A DNA stretch of 64,000 nt from Seriola aureovittata (GCF_021018895.1 NC_079367.1:313569-377568); one strand, 5' to 3'. Shown: positions 28,863 to 41,217, counted from the stretch's first letter. Notes: a model not told the origin generated them from the letters alone. Numbers and translations are program-made.

Positions 28863-31057
28863 ATGCACCACGGTGAAAGAGACGACGGTTGGACGACGGT
28901 CCGACGCGGACGCGAGCAGCCGCGCTCGGGGTTCGGAGCACGCCAGCGCTCCGGCTCCCTCCGCGGCTACGGGGACCGACCACGGAGCTACGCCTCCGTG
29001 ACGAGAAATGGCCGTTCCAGACGGGATGGAGATGATGGATCGCTACGGCGCCAGCGATCCACCGCGGTCAGAACGCCATGGCGAAATCACAGCGCTCATC
29101 GCGCTCAGGAACAGCGGATCGGCACCGGTGGATACCAGCGGGACCGCCGCGTCCACTACGCTCGGGAGCAGCGGACTGGTGGCAGCGGGTTACGGCGTGA
29201 CGACGAGGTTCGCTACGGACCGGGACAGCGAACCAGGGACGACTACCGCCGTCCACAGCCACAGCGACAGGGGCCTTACAGACCCACCCAGCCCCCCCAC
29301 AAGGTACAGTCGGATGATCCGGACTTTAATACAAAGGTCCGGATCATACATAACATTATTAAAGCGACCCACCACCTAAAAAATGTGTCGGCGGAAGAAC
29401 CACCCCCGACCATCGGCCGTATGACCGCCACGCTGAGTGGCTTTATCAAACCTGCCTCCCCAAATGACACCACCAGCCTGCTGCTGGTGGGAAACGCTAA
29501 GAACTGGGAACACACCACCCTCCTAGTTCTTAGAGACCATTATATGGACATGCTGGAGGCCGAAATCAATAGGCTGGCCAGGTTTGAAAATCAGGACTGG
29601 AGGGGTCCTTTTCAGATAATGCCTCCGCTTGGGCGAGGAGGAATCTGGGTCAGAGGCTCGGGGCAGAGACCCTGCAGCAGGCGGAGGCCGTCATTCTGGC
29701 CCACCTGGCAGACTGGCAGGCGGCGGAACGCACCGCAGTTGGAACACAGGAGGGCGGTGGTCCGCCTCCTGAGAGTCAGGGAACCCCAGCAGCACCCCCT
29801 CCGGCAGCCAGAATACCGGGGATTCCCTCGCCCCCCCCCCCCCCCCCCCCCCCCGCATCATCAACAGCGCCCCTCCCTATTACGAGGGCTTTAAGAGTAG
29901 CCACTCGAAAACCGGCAGCGGCACTCACCAGGGCTGGAGCTTCGGTCGCCATGACACCACATCAGGGGGGGTATGATGAACAGGGCAGCCAGTCATCACA
30001 GGGGGGAGACAGCCCTCTCTCCACTCTTCTCTCCCTTCTCTCCCCTCTCCCCCCTCCCCTTCCCTGCCCTGTCCTCACAGCGGCACGTCCTGCCCCCCCA
30101 ACTCCTCCTCCTCTTCTTCTCCCTCCTCCCTCTCCTCCTGCTCCTCCTCAGCCTGTGGTGGTATTCTCGGCCTCCTTTCCACCTGCAGGGGAGACAGAGC
30201 AGATGACAGCGGCGAGCCCCAAACGACAGAGACGGAAGAGGACCAGAGCCAGCAGCAACCCACACTCACCCCCATCTGTCCCCCTCGACCCAGTGGTGGT
30301 CCTGACTCCTCTCGTTGCCCATCCTGGTAACCCGTGTGTGAGACTCGAGGAGGAGGTGATCACGTCCCAGGGCACAGGGGGGCAAAATCACATGGCCAGC
30401 CACATAGTCACACCCTCCATGCCACCCAAATCTCCTGTGGTGACACCGCAGCCAGCAGCCGACAGACAGGCGATGCTGGCTGATCGGGAAGCAACGCCAG
30501 CACCACCCTCATCCACCACGCCCGTCCGGAGACCAACCCGCCACATCCACACGACCAGGAAGTTGAAGGACTGGGCACTCAACATCAGGAGGAAGTACCT
30601 GATCGTGGGGGACTCCAACCTCGCCAGGTGTCCACCCTTCCAGGATGAGGATCTACAGGTGGACAGCTTTCCAGGAGCCAACTTCCACCACGCTGCGGCC
30701 ATCCTCGCCAAGGCAACCTGCTCCACACAGCCAGGGAAGATCATCCTGGCCTTTGGGCTGAATCACAGGGCTCAGAAAGCCCGGATGACAGCGACAAAGC
30801 AGCTGCAGGCGGCCTTGAGGGCGATAAAGCGGCGCTTCCCGCTGGCACGTGTGATGGTGCCAGCCATTAATTATTCTCCATCTCTCCCTCAGCAGGAACG
30901 TTTCAACCTAAATGCAATAAATAAATACATTGTTGAAAACTGTGAGTTCATCCCCAAGCTCCCAGACACAGCGTTCAGCACAGGGAGAGATGGAGTGCAC
31001 TGGACGAGGCAGACAGCAGCCTCCATGCTGGATCACTGGGGTAAGCATTTAAACTGA
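28863..31057 (+). pseudogene. Family C ORF1, frameshifted copy
   Basis: Starts MHHGERDDGWTTVRRGREQ. Relative to 50402-52591 it has +2 bases near 29616 (CAGATAATGCC versus CAGATTGCC) and +3 in an expanded C tract at about 29829-29853. The first lesion shifts the frame, which then ends at 29894; the correct frame resumes from about 29951 to 31057. Domains match copy 2: Arg-rich N-terminus, helical domain (NIIKATHHLKNV, WARR), Pro-rich linker, SGNH-like domain (GDSN, PGAN, GLNH, DGVHW). Confidence 0.82.
31048..31054 (+). promoter_or_regulatory. Candidate -1 frameshift heptamer TTTAAAC
   Basis: ORF1 codons AAG CAT TTA AAC TGA place T TTA AAC in exact X XXY YYZ phase, directly before the stop. 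The heptamer is the classical coronavirus slip site. Seven bases downstream CCCC (31062-31065) can pair with GGGG (31086-31089) around an inner CCT/AGG helix (31071-31073 with 31082-31084); an alternative is TGAGG/CCTCA. Confidence 0.82.
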
Positions 31058-33252
31058 GGGTCCCCACAAGCCTGCCACCTCAGGAGGGGTACAGAAATGT
31101 GAAGGTTTTATCGAATAAAATACAACTGTCCACCCCTCAGCTTGCTCTACTTAATAGAGGCCTTACTTTCATCCCCACTTTGGGTCATAAGAGTGAAAAT
31201 ATTAGGCAACAGTCTAGATTCGACCTACAAAATTACCATAGAAGATTAAAATTGGCAGCTTTCTATGGTGATAAAGGTGATTTAACACCACAACCCTTCA
31301 CTCCCACATCTCATTGGGCCCCTCCCGATGCACAACTACCCCCCCAAATTGTAGACTTAATAAAAAAAGATACATATTACTATGACCGTCATTTTAAAAT
31401 CCGGCAGGTGAAACCTAATCTGACACAGGTAGAAAACTCAGCGCTTAAGGAGTTAATGAAAAATAAGGACATTATTATTAAACCGGCCGATAAAGGCAGT
31501 GTTGTGGTAGTTATGGAACGGGAACAATATTTATGGGAAGGATACAGACAATTAAATGATACAAAGTATTATTCTAAATTAGAAAATCCAATTTTTCTGG
31601 ACACCATACCCATTGTACACCAAATTATTAATAAATTACAGGAGAAAAAATTTATTAACTGGAAGCAAAAGAAATACTTGATCGGTGATTCAGAACCCAG
31701 ACCTAGACGTTTTTACATGTTGCCTAAAATACATAAGGACCCTGCTAAGTGGAGCAAGCCGTTTGAAATCCCCCCTGGTAGACCTATAGTGTCTGATTGT
31801 AGCAGTGAGACCTACAGGACAGCAGAGTTCCTGGACTTTTATCTGAATCCCCTGTCCACTAAACACACCAGCTATATTAAAGACACATATGATTTTATAG
31901 ATAAGATTAAAAAGTTACATATTCCGGCAGATTCGATCCTGTTTACTATCGATATTGATAGTCTTTATACAAATATAGACATAAGAGAGGGCATTCAATC
32001 AGTGAAGAACATTTTTTCTAAACATTATGATAAAAAAAGACCGGATAAAGAATTATTACAATTATTAGAGATCAATTTAACAAAAAATGATTTTGAATTC
32101 AATGGTGAGTATTTTTTGCAAATTAAGGGCACAGCAATGGGCAAGAAATTTGCGCCCGCATATGCCAATATTTTTATGGCTGACTGGGAAACAAAGGCCC
32201 TACAACAGTGTGAAAAAAGACCCATTCATTATTATAGATATTTAGACGACATCTGGGGAGTATGGACACATTCAGAGGATGATTTTAAGTTTTTCCTGAA
32301 CACTCTTAATAATTTTAATCCGTCTATTAAATTAAAATACACTTTAAATCATAATTCGATCGACTTCCTGGACACAACAACATTTAAAGGACCCAAATTT
32401 AATGAAACCAATAGACTGGATATCAAGGTTTTCTTTAAAGAGACGGATACGCATGCTTTGCTCCATAAGACCAGCTTTCACCCCAAACACACTTTTGCAG
32501 GTCTAATCAAATCTCAATTATTACGCTTCCATAGGATCTGCACCCAAAATGAGGATTTTAAACAGGCCACTGGGGTGCTCTTCTCTGCTCTGGCCCGCAG
32601 GGGGTACTCCAGGACCTTCCTAAGAAACTCCTTCAAAAAGTTCCTCCAAATTAAGCCCCATATTGTGTCCCCTATGATTCCTTTTATTGTCACTTACTCT
32701 GCATCCACGGTGAAGCTGGTCAGAGAGATCAGGAACAACTTTGAAGACTCCATGAGAGGAAGGGAGCTCCTCTGCAGCCACAGGATCATTGCTGCATTCA
32801 GAAAAAACAAAAATTTAAAGGATTACCTGGTGAAAGCCAAAATTAAACCATTAATTGAGTCTAAATTAAAGGGTAATACTGAATTCTTTAAACAGCAAGT
32901 ATGGGTGTCTAACAAACAGAATAAAAATGTATATAAAATAGAGAATGAGGGAAATATTTCATCCAAAAATTGTGTATATATTATAATTTGTAAACAATGT
33001 GGGTTACAATATGTTGGTGAGACGGGAAACACAATCCGAATTAGATTCACACAACATAGATACAATATTTTGAAAAGGAAAGACATCCACACTCAGCTGG
33101 TTAAACATTTCATAGAACATGGCTGGCACTCAGTACAGGCCTCTGTCCTCCAGTGTAACCCAAATTGGACAACAGCCCAGAGACAGAGGACAGAGAGGAC
33201 CTGGATCAGCAAATTGGGCACTAGATTCCCACAGGGACTTAATGAGAGATAA
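31048..33252 (+). CDS. Family C RT/GIY-YIG endonuclease, made as -1 frameshift fusion
   Basis: 735 codons open from the slip site. The RT frame is blocked upstream by TAA at 31042 and has no early ATG (31099 is GTG), so fusion to ORF1 is the simplest route. Counting from 31099: LLNRGLTFIP 17-26, KPADKGS 128-134, PKIHKDP 209-215, RPIVSDC 228-234, motif A FTIDIDSLYTN 282-292, motif B GTAMGKKFAPAYAN 344-357, motif C YLDDIW 381-386, GIY-YIG VYIII 626-630, CKQC 631-634, YVGET 638-642, Arg near 647-649, Glu699. No inactivating change is seen. It lacks the Pro-Asn insertion of family B. Confidence 0.9.
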   Translation, partial: FKLRVPTSLPPQEGYRNVKVLSNKIQLSTPQLALLNRGLTFIPTLGHKSENIRQQSRFDLQNYHRRLKLAAFYGDKGDLTPQPFTPTSHWAPPDAQLPPQIVDLIKKDTYYYDRHFKIRQVKPNLTQVENSALKELMKNKDIIIKPADKGSVVVVMEREQYLWEGYRQLNDTKYYSKLENPIFLDTIPIVHQIINKLQEKKFINWKQKKYLIGDSEPRPRRFYMLPKIHKDPAKWSKPFEIPPGRPIVSDCSSETYRTAEFLDFYLNPLSTKHTSYIKDTYDFIDKIKKLHIPADSILFTIDIDSLYTNIDIREGIQSVKNIFSKHYDKKRPDKELLQLLEINLTKNDFEFNGEYFLQIKGTAMGKKFAPAYANIFMADWETKALQQCEKRPIHYYRYLDDIWGVWTHSEDDFKFFLNTLNNFNPSIKLKYTLNHNSIDFLDTTTFKGPKFNETNRLDIKVFFKETDTHALLHKTSFHPKHTFAGLIKSQLLRFHRICTQNEDFKQATGVLFSALARRGYSRTFLRNSFKKFLQIKPHIVSPMIPFIVTYSASTVKLVREIRNNFEDSMRGRELLCSHRIIAAFRKNKNLKDYLVKAKIKPLIESKLKGNTEFFKQQVWVSNKQNKNVYKIENEGNISSKNCVYIIICKQCGLQYVGETGNTIRIRFTQHRYNILKRKDIHTQLVKHFIEHGWHSVQASVLQCNPNWTTAQRQRTERTWISKLGTRFPQGLNER

Positions 33253-33288
33253 GAGGTGGACTACATGGGACTGGATGGAGTGTGCACA

Positions 33289-33319
33289 GATTGCACCACC
33301 GCTTCGCGGTGGCGCAATC
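33289..33319 (+). other. 3'-terminal hairpin of family C
   Basis: GATTGC (33289-33294) pairs with GCAATC (33314-33319), and CCACCGC (33296-33302) with GCGGTGG (33306-33312), loop TTC, one A/C mismatch. It ends about 15 bases before the telomeric junction, so it would sit at the 3' end of the RNA where RT must start. It does not look like a terminator with a T run only; a short TTTATTTT follows. Confidence 0.7.
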
Positions 33320-33333
33320 CTTTATTTTCTAAT

Positions 33334-33356
33334 CCTAACCCTAACCCTAACCCTAA
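33334..33356 (+). repeat. Short telomeric tract at family C copy 1 3' end
   Basis: About three and a half CCCTAA units join the element to satellite DNA. Confidence 0.9.
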
Positions 33357-36300
33357 TTTTGTCAAAATTCCACAAATTGGGTGTCTACGGACTCGGCTCG
33401 TCAAGCTGAGTAACATATGTCAGCCCCAGCCTTCTGAGTCGCTCCCTTCCGAAGGGTCATCTCTCATATGCTGAGGTGCCACACCATTAAGACTAGTGTG
33501 AATGTCGCAACGGAAAAGTTTGTCCAAAGTCCACAAGTTTGGTGTCTACGGACTCGGCTCGTCACGCTGAGTAACATATGTCAGCCCCAGCCTTCTGAGT
33601 CGCTCCCTTCCGAAGGGTCATCTCTCATATGCTGAGGTGCCACACCATTAAGACTAGTGTGAATGTCGCAACGGAAAAGTTTGTCCAAAGTCCACAAGTT
33701 TGGTGTCTACGGACTCGGCTCGTCACGCTGAGTAACATATGTCAGCCCCAGCCTTCTGAGTCGCTCCCTTCCGAATGGCCGCCATGGGAGGTCTCTCATA
33801 TGCTGCCGGGAGACACGGTTAAATTCTGTGTTTTAATAATTTCCGAAAAATTTTCTCGAAAGTCCACAAATTTGGTATCTACGGACTCGGCTCGTCACGC
33901 TGAGTAACATATGTCAGCCCCAGGCTTCGAAGTCGCTCCCGTCGGAAGGGATGCCTCGTTAAACGTGTCCGAGGCCCGCTTGCTGCGACGAAAAATTTTG
34001 TCAAAAGTCCACAAATTGGGTGTCTACGGACTCGGCTCGTCAAGCTGAGTAACTTATGTCAGCCCCAGCCTTCTGAGTCGCTCCCTTCCGAAGGGTCATC
34101 TCTCATATGCTGAGGTGCCACACCATTAAGACTAGTGTGAATGTCGCAACGGAAAAGTTTGTCCAAAGTCCACAAGTTTGGTGTCTACGGACTCGGCTCG
34201 TCACGCTGAGTAACATATGTCAGCCCCAGCCTTCTGAGTCGCTCCCTTCCGAATGGCCGCCATGGGAGGTCTCTCATATGCTGCCGGGAGACACGGTTAA
34301 ATTCTGTGTTTTAATAATTTCCGAAAAATTTTCTCGAAAGTCCACAAATTTGGTATCTACGGACTCGGCTCGTCACGCTGAGTAACATATGTCAGCCCCA
34401 GGCTTCGAAGTCGCTCCCGTCGGAAGGGATGCCTCGTTAAACGTGTCCGAGGCCCGCTTGCTGCGACGAAAAATTTTGTCAAAAGTCCACAAATTGGGTG
34501 TCTACGGACTCGGCTCGTCACGCTGAGTAACATATGTCAGCCCCAGCCTTCTGAGTCGCTCCCTTCCGAAGGGTCATCTCTCATATGCTGAGGTGCCACA
34601 CCATTAAGACTAGTGTGAATGTCGCAACGGAAAAGTTTGTCCAAAGTCCACAAGTTTGGTGTCTACGGACTCGGCTCGTCACGCTGAGTAACATATGTCA
34701 GCCCCAGCCTTCTGAGTCGCTCCTTCCGAAGGGTCATCTCTCATATGCTGAGGTGCCACACCATTAAGACTAGTGTGAATGTGGCAACGGAAAAGTTTGT
34801 CCAAAGTCCACAAGTTTGGTGTCTACGGACTCGGCTCGTCACGCTGAGTAACATATGTCAGCCCCAGCCTTCTGAGTCGCTCCCTTCCGAATGGCCGCCA
34901 TGGGAGGTCTCTCATATGCTGCCGGGAGACACGGTTAAATTCTGTGTTTTAATAATTTCCGAAAAATTTTCTCGAAAGTCCACGAATTTGGTATCTACGG
35001 ACTCGGCTCGTCACGCTGAGTAACATATGTCAGCCCCAGGCTTCGAAGTCGCTCCCGTCGGAAGGGATGCCTCGTTAAACGTGTCCGAGGCCCGCTTGCT
35101 GCGACGAAAAATTTTGTCAAAAGTCCACAAATTGGGTGTCTACGGACTCGGCTCGTCAAGCTGAGTAACATATGTCAGCCCCAGCCTTCTGAGTCGCTCC
35201 CTTCCGAAGGGTCATCTCTCATATGCTGAGGTGCCACACCATTAAGACTAGTGTGAATGTCGCAACGGAAAAGTTTGTCCAAAGTCCACAAGTTTGGTGT
35301 CTACGGACTCGGCTCGTCACGCTGAGTAACATATGTCAGCCCCAGCCTTCTGAGTCGCTCCCTTCCGAAGGGTCATCTCTCATATGCTGAGGTGCCACAC
35401 CATTAAGACTAGTGTGAATGTCGCAACGAAAAGTTTGTCCAAAGTCCACAAGTTTGGTGTCTACGGACTCGGCTCGTCACGCTGAGTAACATATGTCAGC
35501 CCCAGCCTTCTGAGTCGCTCCTTCCGAATGGCCGCCATGGGAGGTCTCTCATATGCTGCCGGGAGACACGGTTAAATTCTGTGTTTTAATAATTTCCGAA
35601 AAATTTTCTCGAAAGTCCACAAATTTGGTATCTACGGACTCGGCTCGTCACGCTGAGTAACATATGTCAGCCCCAGGCTTCGAAGTCGCTCCCGTCGGAA
35701 GGGATGCCTCGTTAAACGTGTCCGAGGCCCGCTTGCTGCGACGAAAAATTTTGTCAAAATTCCACAAATTGGGTGTCTACGGACTCGGCTCGTCAAGCTG
35801 AGTAACATATGTCAGCCCCAGCCTTCTGAGTCGCTCCCTTCCGAAGGGTCATCTCTCATATGCTGAGGTGCCACACCATTAAGACTAGTGTGAATGTCGC
35901 AACGGAAAAGTTTGTCCAAAGTCCACAAGTTTGGTGTCTACGGACTCGGCTCGTCACGCTGAGTAACATATGTCAGCCCCAGCCTTCTGAGTCGCTCCCT
36001 TCCGAAGGGTCATCTCTCATATGCTGAGGTGCCACACCATTAAGACTAGTGTGAATGTCGCAACGGAAAAGTTTGTCCAAAGTCCACAAGTTTGGTGTCT
36101 ACGGACTCGGCTCGTCACGCTGAGTAACATATGTCAGCCCCAGCCTTCTGAGTCGCTCCCTTCCGAATGGCCGCCATGGGAGGTCTCTCATATGCTGCCG
36201 GAGACACGGTTAAATTCTGTGTTTTAATAATTTCCGAAAAATTTTCTCGAAAGTCCACAAATTTGGTATCTACGGACTCGGCTCGTCACGCTGAGTAACA

Positions 36301-39300
36301 TATGTCAGCCCCAGGCTTCGAAGTCGCTCCCGTCGGAAGGGATGCCTCGTTAAACGTGTCCGAGGCCCGCTTGCTGCGACGAAAAATTTTGTCAAAAGTC
36401 CACAAATTGGGTGTCTACGGACTCGGCTCGTCAAGCTGAGTAACTTATGTCAGCCCCAGCCTTCTGAGTCGCTCCCTTCCGAAGGGTCATCTCTCATATG
36501 CTGAGGTGCCACACCATTAAGACTAGTGTGAATGTCGCAACGGAAAAGTTTGTCCAAAGTCCACAAGTTTGGTGTCTACGGACTCGGCTCGTCACGCTGA
36601 GTAACATATGTCAGCCCCAGCCTTCTGAGTCGCTCCCTTCCGAATGGCCGCCATGGGAGGTCTCTCATATGCTGCCGGGAGACACGGTTAAATTCTGTGT
36701 TTTAATAATTTCCGAAAAATTTTCTCGAAAGTCCACAAATTTGGTATCTACGGACTCGGCTCGTCACGCTGAGTAACATATGTCAGCCCCAGGCTTCGAA
36801 GTCGCTCCCGTCGGAAGGGATGCCTCGTTAAACGTGTCCGAGGCCCGCTTGCTGCGACGAAAAATTTTGTCAAAAGTCCACAAATTGGGTGTCTACGGAC
36901 TCGGCTCGTCAAGCTGAGTAACATATGTCAGCCCCAGCCTTCTGAGTCGCTCCCTTCCGAAGGGTCATCTCTCATATGCTGAGGTGCCACACCATTAAGA
37001 CTAGTGTGAATGTCGCAACGGAAAAGTTTGTCCAAAGTCCACAAGTTTGGTGTCTACGGACTCGGCTCGTCACGCTGAGTAACATATGTCAGCCCCAGCC
37101 TTCTGAGTCGCTCCCTTCCGAAGGGTCATCTCTCATATGCTGAGGTGCCACACCATTAAGACTAGTGTGAATGTCGCAACGGAAAAGTTTGTCCAAAGTC
37201 CACAAGTTTGGTGTCTACGGACTCGGCTCGTCACGCTGAGTAACATATGTCAGCCCCAGCCTTCTGAGTCGCTCCCTTCCGAATGGCCGCCATGGGAGGT
37301 CTCTCATATGCTGCCGGGAGACACGGTTAAATTCTGTGTTTTAATAATTTCCGAAAAATTTTCTCGAAAGTCCACGAATTTGGTATCTACGGACTCGGCT
37401 CGTCACGCTGAGTAACATATGTCAGCCCCAGGCTTCGAAGTCGCTCCCGTCGGAAGGGATGCCTCGTTAAACGTGTCCGAGGCCCGCTTGCTGCGACGAA
37501 AAATTTTGTCAAAAGTCCACAAATTGGGTGTCTACGGACTCGGCTCGTCAAGCTGAGTAACATATGTCAGCCCCAGCCTTCTGAGTCGCTCCCTTCCGAA
37601 GGGTCATCTCTCATATGCTGAGGTGCCACACCATTAAGACTAGTGTGAATGTCGCAACGGAAAAGTTTGTCCAAAGTGCACAAGTTTGGTGTCTACGGAC
37701 TCGGCTCGTCACGCTGAGTAACATATGTCAGCCCCAGCCTTCTGAGTCGCTCCCTTCCGAAGGGTCATCTCTCATATGCTGAGGTGCCACACCATTAAGA
37801 CTAGTGTGAATGTCGCAACGGAAAAGTTTGTCCAAAGTCCACAAGTTTGGTGTCTACGGACTCGGCTCGTCACGCTGAGTAACATATGTCAGCCCCAGCC
37901 TTCTGAGTCGCTCCCTTCCGAATGGCCGCCATGGAGGTCTCTCATATGCTGCCGGGAGACACGGTTAAATTCTGTGTTTTAATAATTTCCGAAAAATTTT
38001 CTCGAAAGTCCACAAATTTGGTATCTACGGACTCGGCTCGTCACGCTGAGTAACATATGTCAGCCCCAGGCTTCGAAGTCGCTCCCGTCGGAAGGAATGC
38101 CTCGTTAAACGTGTCCGAGGCCCGCTTGCTGCGACGAAAAATTTTGTCAAAATTCCACAAATTGGGTGTCTACGGACTCGGCTCGTCAAGCTGAGTAACA
38201 TATGTCAGCCCCAGCCTTCTGAGTCGCTCCCTTCCGAAGGGTCATTTCTCATATGCTGAGGTGCCACACCATTAAGACTAGTGTGAATGTCGCAACGGAA
38301 AAGTTTGTCCAAAGTCCACAAGTTTGGTGTCTACGGACTCGGCTCGTCACGCTGAGTAACATATGTCAGCCCCAGCCTTCTGAGTCGCTCCCTTCCGAAG
38401 GGTCATCTCTCATATGCTGAGGTGCCACACCATTAAGACTAGTGTGAATGTCGCAACGGAAAAGTTTGTCCAAAGTCCACAAGTTTGGTGTCTACGGACT
38501 CGGCTCGTCACGCTGAGTAACATATGTCAGCCCCAGCCTTCTGAGTCGCTCCCTTCCGAATGGCCGCCATGGGAGGTCTCTCATATGCTGCCGGGAGACA
38601 CGGTTAAATTCTGTGTTTTAATAATTTCCGAAAAATTTTCTCGAAAGTCCACAAATTTGGTATCTACGGACTCGGCTCGTCACGCTGAGTAACATATGTC
38701 AGCCCCAGGCTTCGAAGTCGCTCCCGTCGGAAGGGATGCCTCGTTAAACGTGTCCGAGGCCCGCTTGCTGCGACGAAAAATTTTGTCAAAAGTCCACAAA
38801 TTGGGTGTCTACGGACTCGGCTCGTCAAGCTGAGTAACTTATGTCAGCCCCAGCCTTCTGAGTCGCTCCCTTCCGAAGGGTCATCTCTCATATGCTGAGG
38901 TGCCACACCATTAAGACTAGTGTGAATGTCGCAACGGAAAAGTTTGTCCAAAGTCCACAAGTTTGGTGTCTACGGACTCGGCTCGTCACGCTGAGTAACA
39001 TATGTCAGCCCCAGCCTTCTGAGTCGCTCCCTTCCGAATGGCCGCCATGGGAGGTCTCTCATATGCTGCCGGGAGACACGGTTAAATTCTGTGTTTTAAT
39101 AATTTCCGAAAAATTTTCTCGAAAGTCCACAAATTTGGTATCTACGGACTCGGCTCGTCACGCTGAGTAACATATGTCAGCCCCAGGCTTCGAAGTCGCT
39201 CCCGTCGGAAGGGATGCCTCGTTAAACGTGTCCGAGGCCCGCTTGCTGCGACGAAAAATTTTGTCAAAAGTCCACAAATTGGGTGTCTACGGACTCGGCT

Positions 39301-41217
39301 CGTCAAGCTGAGTAACATATGTCAGCCCCAGCCTTCTGAGTCGCTCCCTTCCGAAGGGTCATCTCTCATATGCTGAGGTGCCACACCATTAAGACTAGTG
39401 TGAATGTCGCAACGGAAAAGTTTGTCCAAAGTCCACAAGTTGGTGTCTACGGACTCGCTCGTCACGCTGAGTAACATATGTCAGCCCCAGCCTTCTGAGT
39501 CGCTCCTTCCGAAGGGTCATCTCTCATATGCTGAGGTGCCACACCATTAAGACTAGTGTGAATGTCGCAACGGAAAAGTTTGTCCAAAGTCCACAAGTTT
39601 GGTGTCTACGGACTCGGCTCGTCACGCTGAGTAACATATGTCAGCCCCAGCCTTCTGAGTCGCTCCCTTCCGAATGGCCGCCATGGGAGGTCTCTCATAT
39701 GCTGCCGGGAGACACGGTTAAATTCTGTGTTTTAATAATTTCCGAAAAATTTTCTCGAAAGTCCACGAATTTGGTATCTACGGACTCGGCTCGTCACGCT
39801 GAGTAACATATGTCAGCCCCAGGCTTCGAAGTCGCTCCCGTCGGAAGGGATGCCTCGTTAAACGTGTCCGAGGCCCGCTTGCTGCGACGAAAAATTTTGT
39901 CAAAAGTCCACAAATTGGGTGTCTACGGACTCGGCTCGTCAAGCTGAGTAACATATGTCAGCCCCAGCCTTCTGAGTCGCTCCCTTCCGAAGGGTCATCT
40001 CTCATATGCTGAGGTGCCACACCATTAAGACTAGTGTGAATGTCGCAACGGAAAAGTTTGTCCAAAGTCCACAAGTTTGGTGTCTACGGACTCGGCTCGT
40101 CACGCTGAGTAACATATGTCAGCCCCAGCCTTCTGAGTCGCTCCCTTCCGAAGGGTCATCTCTCATATGCTGAGGTGCCACACCATTAAGACTAGTGTGA
40201 ATGTCGCAACGGAAAAGTTTGTCAAAAGTCCACAAATTTGGTGTCTACGGACTCGGCTCGTCACGCTGAGTAACATATGTCAGCCCCAGCCTTCTGAGTC
40301 GCTCCCTTCCGAAGGGTCATCTCTCATATGCTGTGGTGCCACACCATTAAGACTAGTGTGAATGTCGCAACGGAAAAGTTTGTCCAAAGTCCACAAATTT
40401 GGTATCTACGGACTCGGCTCGTCACGCTGAGTAACATATGTCAGCCCCAGCCTTCTGAGTCGCTCCCTTCGAAGGGTCATCTCTCATATGCTGAGGTGCC
40501 ACACCATTAAGACTAGTGTGAATGTGGCAACGGAAAAGTTTGTCCAAAGTCCACAAATTTGGTATCTACGGACTCGGCTCGTCAAGCTGAGTAACATATG
40601 TCAGCCCCAGCCTTCTGAGTCGCTCCCTTCGAAGGGTCATCTCTCATATGCTGAGGTGCCACACCATTAAGACTAGTGTGAATGTCGCAACGGAAAAGTT
40701 TGTCAAAAGTCCACAAGTTTGGTGTCTACGGACTCGGCTCGTCAAGCTGAGTAACATATGTCAGCCCCAGCCTTCTGAGTCGCTCCCTTCGAAGGGTCAT
40801 CTCTCATATGCTGCCGGGAGACACGGTTAAATTCTGTGTTTTAATAATTTCCGAAAAATTTTCTCGAAAGTCCACAAATTTGGTATCTACGGACTCGCTC
40901 GTCACGCTGAGTAACATATGTCAGCCTCTGCCTTCTGAGTCGCTCCCTTCCGAGGGTCATCTCTCATATGCTGCCGGGAGACACGGTTAAATTCTGTGTT
41001 TTAATAATTTCCGAAAAATTTTCTCGAAAGTCCACAAATTTGGTATCTACGGACTCGGCTCGTCACGCTGAGTAACATATGTCAGCCCCAGCCTTCTGAG
41101 TCGCTCCCTTCCGAAGGGTCATTTCTCATATGCTGAGGTGCCACACCATTAAGACTAGTGTGAATGTCGCAACGGAAAAGTTTGTCCAAAGTCCACAAGT
41201 TTGGTGTCTACGGACTT
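33357..41217. repeat. ~160 bp satellite, array 1, with higher-order repeats
   Basis: Tandem monomers of about 160 bp share TCTACGGACTCGGCTCGTCA and GAGTAACATATGTCAGCCCC. Three monomer types are seen: one with GGTGCCACACCATTAAGAC, one with GACACGGTTAAATTCTGTG (often after CGAATGGCCGCCATGGGAGG), and one with GATGCCTCGTTAAACG. They form 3-mer (~478 bp) and 4-mer (~638 bp) higher-order units. Order is lost at the right end (after about 40160). Repeated frames of about 92 codons are by-products of the repeat. The array runs into the assembly gap. Confidence 0.93.

Larger units (their letters stand above)
27954..33333 (+). mobile_element. Family C Penelope-like element, copy 1
   Basis: Telomeric repeats on both sides. 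Order: AT-rich 5' end (27954-28340), GC-rich promoter, hammerhead-like RNA, ORF1 (frameshifted), slip site, intact RT/GIY-YIG, 80-base 3'UTR ending in a strong hairpin. It is about 5.4 kb, some 300 bases longer at the 5' end than copy 2, and otherwise nearly identical. No pseudo-LTR is seen. Confidence 0.87.

Noticed and set aside
30000..30275. Antisense and alternative frames inside ORF1 of family C
   Set aside because: They are shadows of the Pro/Ser-rich linker with biased composition, while the sense frame is conserved across copies.
31041..31140. An intron in family C (G|GTAAGC donor, CAG acceptor)
   Set aside because: The donor cuts after the first base of a codon while the acceptor starts a codon in the RT frame, so splicing would throw RT out of frame.
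33629..33907. Repeated ~92-codon frames starting MLRCHTIK in the satellite
   Set aside because: The ~160 bp monomer is not a multiple of three, the frame always breaks after two monomers, and no selection on codons is visible.
33357..41217. CRISPR-like periodic repeats
   Set aside because: Monomers are contiguous ~160 bp tandem units without unique spacers, in an animal genome.
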